Origin: Hetaerina americana
Taxonomy: Eukaryota; Arthropoda; Insecta; Odonata; Calopterygidae
Direction of reading: 5' to 3'
Assembly: GCA_022747635.1 (NCBI GenBank)
Contig: JAKTNV010000232.1
Span: forward strand, 1-64,000
DNA length: 64,000 nucleotides
Shown here: one piece after another, positions 55,301 through 64,000 of the stretch
How positions within the stretch are numbered: the stretch's first letter is position 1
Layout of the letters: every line of letters starts with the position of its first letter
Translations under genes and position numbers: made by a program
Notes under the pieces: model-generated
What the model was told of the DNA's origin: nothing
The model's database searches: none
The model's input: only the letters and a program-made list of their open reading frames with translations

Positions 55301-58019
55301 GGATAGCTTTGGCAAAAGCAGGTGTGGTTAGTCTCTCAGTGCAACATAAATGGAGACAAGGCAACATGCCCTCTCTCTACAAATGGAGTCCATAAAAGTG
55401 AGTGCAATTGGGTCCAATGAGTGAGGTGGACAATTTTTTTGGGAAAGTTGCCTGTTGCAAGATTGGCAGTAATTAAAAGCTCTATGGGAACAAAATTATT
55501 ATGATGTAGTCAAGGGTGACCATTTATAAAACATATCACACTTCAATAATTACCTAATCTATGTATCATATCTCTGTCATTCCTCATGTTGTTCAATAAA
55601 ATGTCCCTTGACCTTCAAATTGTCAAAACATTTTTGCATCAACCCTAATGTGTACGCAATGTGTGTTTTTTTATGGCATGAGACTGTTAACACGATACTT
55701 TTTTGCATATATAGGTACCTAGCCCTTCTATGAAGGACCATGATTCTCTCTCTTCACTGGCACATTATCCCTTCCATTAAGTTTTATGAAATCCACAGGC
55801 ATTTGGGGTCTTTAATGTTGAAACAACTGAACAAATACTGGTTGCTTGGGCATCAACTTGATAGAAAACTACAGGGGAAAATTGTTTGTAGAACTTTAAA
55901 TATTTGTGGAATTCTCGGGATAAAATTGACTTGGGGAGCTCTTACTAATTTAGTAATGAATGCAATAATTTAATGATGGGACATATGCTTACCTTATTCC
56001 ACTCACTTAAAGAAGCATGCTATTTAATGAAGAAAATTAAATTATTAGCCTAGGAAATGAATTCAGGGAATGGAATTATTTAAGAATGGAAAAAAATAAT
56101 GGGTATGTCACCAATCAATTTTGCAGTGTTGATTTATGGTGTGCAGTTTCTGTACCAAAACTGTTTCTCTAGTCAGCTGGTCACCATTCATATCCAGGTT
56201 GTGTGCATATTGATCATGTTTATTTAGACAGACCGAGAAATTTTTTATGTGAATAAGTATGAAATAAATTCCATCTTTAACACATTAAGCATGCTATTTC
56301 AAGTCATACTCTTATTTCACCAGTTAAGGGAAACAAGTAAGGACTTGGCGATGTAAGGTCTGAGGTTGTGACTCATCCAGAGGGAATATGTTCTCCATAG
56401 CCTCAGGTGTACACTGCAGTCCTATTGAAGAAGCCACTTGTTTTCATTGTGATGCAGGTTAGAATCCATTTAAGTACAAGTAAGTTATGCATATTATATT
56501 CATAGTATTTTTGTTAATCATTGATTAACTCTCTTGGAAGTCATGGCACTAAGTATTACCAAACCTTTAGACCTTAAAGTAAACATATTTTCTACTTCTA
56601 TGATGGTCACCTTTGCCCTACGCCACCTACGATTAGAACAGCATTGCAATTCCTAAGAGTGGAGGAAGTTCAAAAAGGTCAAAGATAATCAGGAGGGATT
56701 TCTTAAGAGAAAGTGCCCGAGGAGAATTAATCTTGAATACATAAATGCAAGGATGGAATGAGAGAAACTACCTTGACCTTTCATGGAATATGGGACCTCT
56801 ACCAATTGTATGCTTAGTAAGGACCTGGAAATGATGAGGTGTGTAGATTTTTTCATTGTGCTACCTATATTCAAAGGGATATATTTACATATTTCAATAT
56901 CAGGATGAAATTTTCCTTTGCCAGTATCTTAACCTTTTGGCGAATTGCCTTGAGTACCAAATTGTGTCTAGTAGACGAACTTTTGATTTAGTCAAGATAA
57001 TTGGGAATGTCTCTAGGTTGGGATCATGATGCAAACTCCATCATTAAAATATTGGATAAGGGAAAAAAAAATTTTTGAAGATTGAGGATATTTTTAAAAT
57101 TGCCATATTTGTTGATCTGTAAGGGCATTAAAATGGAGTCATTTATAACAATCACCATTTGGCATTGAGCAATGTATAATTTGTCAAAAATTAATTGCGT
57201 ATGACGAGGAATTATGTATGAAAGCGAAAAAATGTAGCTTGTAACGATTGGGTCCAATTTCTGGGCGGTGGATTTGCTTTGTGATTGGTGTAGGTACTAC
57301 TGAGATAATCCAATCCATTTTCCCAAATCAGGGTCCACTGGTCCTATGGATATATCATTCAGTAGGCACCCCTCCAAGTGGACGAGGCATTAGATTCAAA
57401 ATGCCCTGTTATTTAAATTCTATACCAGTGACTCCTTGGAGTTGAGAATTTCGTTAAGGGTATTTGAAGTTTGACTTGATAGGTACTCCAGAGGGTATGG
57501 TAGGCCAAAAATGTTGAAAAACTTTGACTCAGTTGAATTCAACATGATCTGCTCCCTGATCAGTAACTATGTCACGTACAATATAACTATGTCCTGTATA
57601 TGTGACCTAATGAATCAATAAACATTATTATTATTATAGATTTTAACTGAGTGTTTGGGGATGGGAGCATCATAGCATAGCTATCATATGGAACCACCAT
57701 CCTTTCGAGTTAGCTGTGGTATATTCTTTTCCAAAGAGCAGCTTGCTTTGGGCAATGAAGTGCATAGTGACATCCTAGGTTGGTGAATTCTTCAATCTGT
57801 TTCAAACTTGTAGGCATTGTCACAGAGATAAGTTGATCATACTGAGGCCATATTTATCGTGAGTTTTGCAGTGTTTCTTTGTAAGAAGTAAGTACACATT
57901 TGCATGGTTTAGAGCTTAGATTACTAAGACCCCATCAAAGTTCATTTCTTCACCAAAACACTATATTTACGCAACAAACAGACATTCTTTAAAATGAAAA
58001 AATGAATTTATCTAACGTC

Positions 58020-58240
58020 CTCATTAGGGCAAGATTGAGACTTTATAGTCCCTACTTCCACCAAACGTGTTAACATAACATTGAAAACCATTAAAGAAAC
58101 CTATGCCCCAGATGGAAGGAAACCCGCCTAGGTAGGAGTCAAATCCAGGACCTCTGGGTTGGCAGGTGAGGACATTTCCTTGCTGCCACCAGGGCTTGCT
58201 AAATAAATGTGGCTGGCAACAATGTAATTGATCCATTTAT
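58020..58240 (-). mobile_element. tRNA-derived SINE downstream of fray, minus strand
   Basis: The minus strand carries ctggtggcagcaaggaaatg, then ggtcctggatttgactcc (B-box-like) and a body ending near gactataaagtctcaatctt. The head arrangement resembles the 41.1 kb SINE. It lies inside the low-CpG block but retains a few CG sites. Confidence 0.55.
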
Positions 58241-59429
58241 GGTGCAATTATTATTCATTCTAAACATCTTGAGAGAGATTCCAGATTCTTCATTTACTCA
58301 GCTTGTAGGTTATTATTTAAATTCAGGGCTATTTTTAGAATAGGATTGTTAATTATTGCTCACAATTTCTGTCGTGTTTGGTTCTTTCAAGTGTTAGAAT
58401 TAACACTAATTAAAAAATTAATAGTGTTTTAATTTTAAGCAATTAATTAACTTCTTTTGAGGGCAAATGGGAGAGGGAAGGGTTTGGAGGACTTTGCACA
58501 ATATTTTATCTCTTAGAATGTTAACTAGACAGAGAGGTACCTACCTAACCATAGTCAATAATGCCATTATAACTACTCACCAAATTTTGACTTGATTCAT
58601 GTAAAAGGCAAATCGCCAATTGCAATTGAAAAATATATTTGTACATTTGCGCATATTTTTCTAGTTGATAGTTGTTAGTATTAACACAATTTTCTTTCAA
58701 AATTGAGGCTGTCAATTGTTCAATGATTGACATTTATTTAAGGTAGAATTTTTGCAATTGATTTTGAGATTTTTTATTGTTTTACTATGGCGTCTCTGTA
58801 GAAATGTATTGCTCTGTGAAATGTTTCTTTCCTAATCTTATTGATCATTAGTCACTCAAGAAAATATGCTGATACTCTGGTGGGAGAGAGTATAACTAGC
58901 AGGTGCTAGTGTCATTTTATAAAGTAAACAGTGATGACATGAAGGTACTGTAGTGAATACCTCCTTCCTTCTGTTTACCACACAAATTTATGTATTGTGA
59001 AAAGCAGGATATTTTATCAAAAATTAAATGAGACAATTATGTTGAATATATATTGTGACCATGGTTTTGGTAACTTTCTGATGATACGTTAGATGGTGGG
59101 CTGTTCATTTTAATGTTCATCGATGGAAGACCAGTGAAGCTGTTGGTAGAAATGCCACAAAATTAACTTAAGTTTATTTATCTGTTGTCAAAATCTTTAT
59201 GCAGCAAAGCCCTCAGTTTTCTATTTTAATGCCATCGATGAAAAAATATTTTTACCTTCAACTGTAAAAATATTTTTCATTCTGTTAACTCAAATCGAGG
59301 GCTTCTGATTAGAATCATGATCTGGGCAACTGATTTTTGCTTAGGGGAATTTTCAAATTTCTGTCATATTTTTATATAATCAATTGGTTGATAATATTCA
59401 TCGTTTGTAGACGAAGTATCGGGAAAAGT

Positions 59430-59810
59430 TTCGGAAAAGTGGATTTATTTCAGGCATTACTACTATGCCTCAAAATTCTTCAAATTGCATCCCTTACGCA
59501 TCGACACACTTTTTCCAGCGACTTTCCCACGGCTCAAAAGTTCTCTGGTAGGCGGATTCATGGAGGTTCTTAAGGGTACGCGTGTAAGCTTCAACGGGCC
59601 CCATGATGGTGTCCTTTGAAGGAGGATTTCACTTTTGGGAATACGAAATAGTCTACTGGTGCCAAGTCGGGACAGTTAAGGGATTGGGGGATCATCGCGA
59701 TGCCGTTGCAGATCTTCGCAAGCAGACCCTCGACTCTGCTTTTGATCGTCCCTCTAGAACTTCGGGACAAGTTGTATGCAGTTGTTTTGCAACGTCAAAT
59801 TTTCAGTGAT
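59430..59810 (-). mobile_element. mariner-family transposase C-terminal remnant
   Basis: The minus strand reads NCPDLAPVDYFVFPKVKSSF, then KGHHHGPVEAYTRTLKNLHE and FEPWESRWKKCVDA, a stop, FEEF. SPDLAP.D...FP.....L.G..F and the later W..R...C block are the C-terminal signature of mariner/Tc1-superfamily transposases; the D in APVD is the third catalytic position. The N-terminal parts are absent or unreadable. It abuts LINE copy 4. Confidence 0.75.
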
Positions 59811-59934
59811 AATAGCCCACTGTCATATTATCAATGCGATCATGCGCACACTTAACCATCTGAATTCAACACTTCACGTCAGGAAAAAATTGTCAACGAT
59901 ACTTTTTACACAAACTTTGTATATCATCTATATC

Positions 59935-60480
59935 AATACCCTGCGAGCCACCAAAAAGGTGTGTGGCAGGGGGTGCAGCACCAGGAGGAAAGGGTGAGGG
60001 TGTTGGGGTTTTTCAAATGGGTGGGGGGGACCTAAAGAAGAAAAAAAAACAGCACATATAACCACGTGCAGTCCCTTACTTGAAGGTTAATACTTATTGT
60101 GTCGAGCTGACTCCTGGGGTATTTCGAATACAAGCATTCTGGTCTCCTACCATTCTTGGAAAAAATTGCATTTTAAACCTGTCAGTCTTGCACTCTATCT
60201 CTTTAATCTTATACTCGTGATCCCTCCGCCCGTAATACGTTTGGGTTCGAATTATGTTCTTGATGTCATCGGAAAAGGACCCATCTTTAAATGTTTTTAA
60301 TAAGTTCAATCTATTATGTAAACGCCGCTGTGTAAGGGAATCCCAGCCTAAATTTTCTCGCAAAGTAGTTACGCTACTGCGTTGGTCATGACAATGTTAA
60401 ACAAATCTAGCTCCCCTCCGCTGAAATCGATCTAATTCCTAAATCAATATATCCTTCTGTAGTGAGCCAAATCTTGTAAA
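59935..60480 (-). mobile_element. LINE reverse-transcriptase C-terminus and 3' end, copy 4
   Basis: The best-preserved copy. The minus strand reads LGWDSLTQRRLHNRLNLLKT, then RRDHEYKIKEIECKTDRFKM and QFFPRMV. Upstream in another frame is FQRRGARFV, matching the QRRAARFV block of jockey/CR1-like elements. The 3' terminus taccctgcgagccacc is at about 59938. Stops and frameshifts make it non-functional. Confidence 0.8.
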
Positions 60481-61374
60481 CTTATACATCATTCCAATGA
60501 GAACATTGTCAATACAAGAGCTGAATACGAGAGGCACGTTGACCGTGAATTTCGGCAGACAGACTGCTATATTGCGGACCCCTGATGAAGGGAATGGAGG
60601 GAAACAGGTGGTGGGTTGTCTGTTGGATCGAAATTGGTTTGGAATTAGGCTCGTATATGCTGTCTAAGTCAAGGACCTCTACTCTTGCTATGAACCATTG
60701 GAGGTTATTAATGGCAAACGAAGAAAGTGTTAAGGTCCATTACCCAATCGCCGTGGAAGCAGATTCCCCATTTTTTTTAATGTCAGTTGATTATTTGGCT
60801 TGGGAATGTGAGCACCGAGTTGGATGAAATGAAAAGATCCTTGAACTCATTCAATTTTAAGATTGGACAACACCGCGCTGGCTTCAGTGCTGAAGAGAAA
60901 TGGAACCCTGCTTCCAGCCAGCAATTACCGGTCAACCATGAACATCGCGATGAAGCGGAATAGATAGGTACCCCATTCAAAGTATGGTAGGTTTTCGATG
61001 ACATTCGCTGGAGACTGCGTGTGCAGCGTGATGGATGTGACGTAAGCTTATCAGAAGTTGCCAGTGGATAAAGAGAACGTTTAAGTTGCAGACCATATGC
61101 ATGACGAAACTGCTATTTCGTAAAAATCGCTTGCGTTATGGTGTGCAAGTCGCTTCTATTATTTTCCAAATGTGTGTAGACAAATTTTGACACAATTACT
61201 ATGGACCTGCGTAGTGTATTCGGATGATATTTTGACAATGGGAATTTCAAAATTGGTACATGATATTCGTTTGAGACGAGTCCCGACTATATTAAGAAAT
61301 GCTTCTGACCTTGGGTAAAAAGAATTTTGCATTTGATTTGCCACAGTATTTAGGGTTTTCATTACATTCTCTAT

Positions 61375-61430
61375 CCACCAAAAACCTACCTTAAAGGCTA
61401 GCCGACTAATTAGTTATAAGATTCTGTGGA
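61375..61430 (+). mobile_element. LINE 3' tail
   Basis: ccaaaaacctaccttaaagg followed by AT-rich sequence, related to the tails at 5.23, 14.5 and 35.0 kb. The 900 bases before it are too degraded for a coding call. Confidence 0.5.
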
Positions 61431-61674
61431 TTATCATTTAACAGGAAAAGATTAGTGGCATTTAGAATGCACTTGCGCCCAAAAATAGGTAGAAACTACT
61501 AGCGTTTTGACGGCGATTTCATTGTTTTCACTAATTTTTAAAAATTAGCAAAATCATTGTTTCGGCTAATGCTTGCTGAACCAAAATGGAGGTGGGAAAA
61601 TTAAGAGGAGGCAATGCAATATTTTTTTAGAAAATCAAATGAATTGTTAACAGCCAATAAGGTTATGAGAAACA

Positions 61675-61775
61675 AATTTGCTCTTTTCCACAGATTTATT
61701 GTAACGTACAACGCGTTTCAGTTCATCGACATCCAATTAGGTGTTAGCACCATACTCAAAAAACTGAAAACTGAA
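61675..61775 (-). mobile_element. Probable Penelope-like or related element end
   Basis: The minus strand carries ggatgtcgatgaactgaaac, then gcgttgtacgttacaataaa and tctgtggaaaagagc. The gaaacgcgttgta...aataaa arrangement is, to my recollection, typical of Penelope-like terminal sequences in arthropods. No coding region beside it. Confidence 0.4.
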
Positions 61776-62529
61776 ACTCATCTCATTTAATGCATCACTT
61801 TATGACTTAGGTACTATATTGGGGCACGGAGCAAGAGTGAAAGAAACATTGACACCAGTGGAAAGACGACATGCCTGGATTGATAAGGGGTTTATATTTT
61901 TTATGTTTGGCGTTTAAAATGTTCACAACTTTATTGCTTGCCGCAGGGTGGCATTGATAACTGACTCACTGTAAACCACCGTTGTGATACAAGGTACCCA
62001 CCTAAGGGAAAACCAGTTCCAGTGATGTTTTCCTCTGGGATGTTCCGTTGGTTTATTGCTGTCAGGAAGTGATCACTCTCACTTTTCCGCCAAGAGCGTG
62101 ATCAAGAACCAGTGCCCTTCTTCGACTGTCAGGGGAAGTACACTCATATTCTAGAGAACGACTAGAATCAGCTGACACCTTCATGCTGCAAACCACCGGT
62201 GAATGCTGGACAATTGGCTAAAGAAAAAATGAAAAACAGCTTGCTAAGTCAAATAAAATGCAAGGTGATAACTGATTGAGTTTTTATGTTGAAGGTACAA
62301 GAAGCTTTCCTTCAACTCAAGGGTGATGGTGCCTCGGACGAAAGAAATCAAAGACAAATAATGGAGATCTCCACGTTTAAAGTGCTAATTCATTTGGTGA
62401 CATATTTTGCCCAATACAGCTTGCGGTCTGTCACTGTTGTCCCAAGCTGCCAGTAAATTTACCATCACTTTCTACGTGGTCTGTCCCAAAAATAAGTAGA
62501 ATAAATCTGGGAAATTATTGCCAGTCAAA

Positions 62530-63190
62530 GTACTAATTAATAAAAATTCTCAAAAATAGAACCCTTGTGCATCGAAACACCGATGCAGTCGCGGGACGCT
62601 TCTTGGGAGGCGTCGATGGGAACCTCGTTCAGGAACATCGTCATGGCCCCTTTGAGGTTATCCAGCGTTCCAAAAAGGCTGCCTTTCAGACTTATTTTGA
62701 TTCTTGGGGACAAGCGTTATTAGTAACCACGTTCTCTGAAACATTCGGGTCAACTGTACAGCAGTTCAAGAGATCACGCGATATTGTCACACGAGAAGCC
62801 GTCTGATCTTCCGACAGCACCGTAGGGACCATCTTGGCAAACCCTTTCTCATGGCTACGTCTTTTGTGAGAATGCGATGCTCTGTGGTTTTAGGAGTATT
62901 GCGCTCTTCTCCTAACATTCTGGCCCTCAGGCGTTGGCCGTAATCGAGCATATCTCTCACCTTTTGTACATTTTCGTCGCACTGTGGCGTTGGCGGACGT
63001 CAAGGGCGTTCTTTGTCATCAATCGCCTCTGTATCTTCCCGGAACATATCGTGCCAACAAAAAATCATTCCTTGGGACATTTATTCATCCCCGTAAGCAT
63101 CCTTAACAATGAACATGGTCACAGAACCCTATTTCCGAGCTTAATACAAAAATGTATCGCGTATCGTTGCTCCACGGAAAGTGGCATGCT
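62530..63190 (-). pseudogene. mariner-like transposase with deleted catalytic core
   Basis: Minus-strand order: MPLSVEQRYAIHFCIKLG (N-terminal helix-turn-helix region), DENVQKVRDML, FAKMVPTVLSEDQ, then ENVVTNNACPQESK where the first catalytic aspartate motif (TGDES) should be, then directly SLKGSLFGTLDNLKGAM of the C-terminus. The middle of the transposase is missing, and stops and frameshifts interrupt the rest. A full-length protein would be roughly 340-350 aa; only about 660 nt remain. The 131-codon plus-strand frame over this region is a shadow. Confidence 0.75.
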
Positions 63191-63319
63191 GGATTCGTGG
63201 TGCGACGCCCGAACAGGCCAGACTAGCAGCGATCCGCATACCTTAACGGATCGCGTTGCTTTCTCAAGACCCCCTGCCGACAATCCCGCCCCAAATCGCT
63301 CCACTCCAGCTGTCCGGGT

Positions 63320-64000
63320 CGGCGGGTAAAAATCATTCTACTCATTCATTCAAATTCTTCTAAAAATCATTCTACTCAATCATTCTAATCATTCATTTTT
63401 GGGGTATACCCTGTAGACTGGATTTACGTGCAAGCTAAACAGACTGCTGTCCACACACTGGTTTGGCGCAACCTGGCCGGGTAAAAACCAAAGATCAGAG
63501 CTCACGTGGTCCATGATACATATACTTTTCTCCTCGCCTAGGATATTACGTAAATAAAGACGAGCTCAATATTCAATAAAAATAATTCTTTCTTCTAGTC
63601 AGTTATCTTGGACTGTATAATTTGATATTTTTACGCTATTACCTGATTATTGTGTGGGGAACCACGTCTAATTTTTGTTTTCGTATTTCAGCGGAACTCG
63701 GAAATTCATTTTTAAATTGCCTTCCAAAGAAGAGTTTTACTGTTTTCATGGAAAGTCTTTTTATTTTATGTTTTACTTTTTTAATGAAAGAGCAATATAA
63801 AATAACAGTAGCAATTATTTCAAATATTATTTTGTGAATATTCTGTTTTGAAAATCTCTTAAGTGGGTCTTGGCGGGGGCCTCTGGCTGGGGGCGGATGA
63901 AGGGGTTAGGGGTCTCTTGGGAGGCAACTTGGGGGAGTAAGCGAGGGGTAAGGTGGTCACCGACGGTGAGACCGGTGGGCACTGGAGGGGGTAAGAGGGT
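63320..64000. other. Unassigned end of window: tandem repeat and G-rich patch
   Basis: An imperfect direct repeat of aaaatcattctactca lies at about 63330-63395. The last 140 bases (63860-64000) are strikingly G-rich on the plus strand, with many GGG/GGGG runs, and continue past the window edge. Confidence 0.5.

Larger units (their letters stand above)
48606..59200 (+). other. Low-CpG, repeat-poor sequence after the fray stop: probable long 3' UTR or transcribed downstream region
   Basis: About 10.6 kb with no recognisable protein-coding similarity. Base composition (T/G-rich top strand, few CG dinucleotides) matches the fray introns and not the repeat-rich flanks. AATAAA hexamers lie at 50293, 51307, 53341, 55595, 56263 and 57617, with ATTAAA at 49684. 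The first AATAAA is followed by GT-rich sequence. The 57617 hexamer sits in an aataaacattattatta context that also resembles a LINE end. Contains a hairpin at 52350 and a tRNA-type SINE near 58.1 kb. Confidence 0.45.

Noticed and set aside
62934..63329. 131-codon plus-strand open frame
   Set aside because: The minus strand of the same bases reads as mariner transposase, so this frame is antisense to a dead transposon.

Overview
This is a eukaryotic nuclear window, most likely from an insect or another arthropod with a large, repeat-rich genome. The evidence is one multi-exon gene with GT-AG introns whose protein resembles the insect form of its family (Frayed), plus LINE, tRNA-derived SINE and mariner debris. 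I cannot name the species. No prokaryotic features (operons, CRISPR arrays, phage) are present. I found no clearly new multi-gene system.

Layout. Bases 1 to about 30,600 hold no gene I can support. This stretch is a graveyard of LINE 3' ends in both orientations, tRNA-derived SINEs, microsatellites (long AT runs near 5.3, 21.9 and 26.9 kb), an unnamed dispersed repeat, and short motifs resembling the hammerhead-like ends of Penelope-type elements. A GC- and CpG-rich, purine-rich stretch at about 29.5-30.1 kb is the best candidate promoter of the gene that follows.

Bases 31,042-48,605 carry the one well-supported gene: the SPAK/OSR1-family Ste20 kinase (frayed, OXSR1/STK39). All ten coding exons can be placed to the base. 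They join in frame into 559 codons plus a stop. The protein has an N-terminal kinase domain, the WNK-regulated T-loop threonine (T188) and S-motif serine (S329), a Pro/Gln-rich linker, and a complete C-terminal PF2/CCT docking domain. In the known pathway, WNK kinases bind the CCT domain and phosphorylate the T-loop; the active kinase then phosphorylates N(K)CC cation-chloride cotransporters to control ion balance and cell volume. The introns carry a tRNA-type SINE, a solo LINE tail and a foldback.

From about 33 kb to about 59.2 kb CpG is visibly scarce, while both flanks are CpG-rich. The low-CpG block starts inside the gene and runs about 10.6 kb past the stop codon, through sequence with few recognisable repeats and several AATAAA signals. 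I read it as the footprint of germline gene-body methylation over a transcription unit with a very long 3' UTR, or with an unrecognised downstream part. From 59.4 kb to the end, CpG-rich repeat sequence returns: a mariner transposase C-terminus, another LINE tail, a Penelope-like end, and a mariner copy that has lost its catalytic core.
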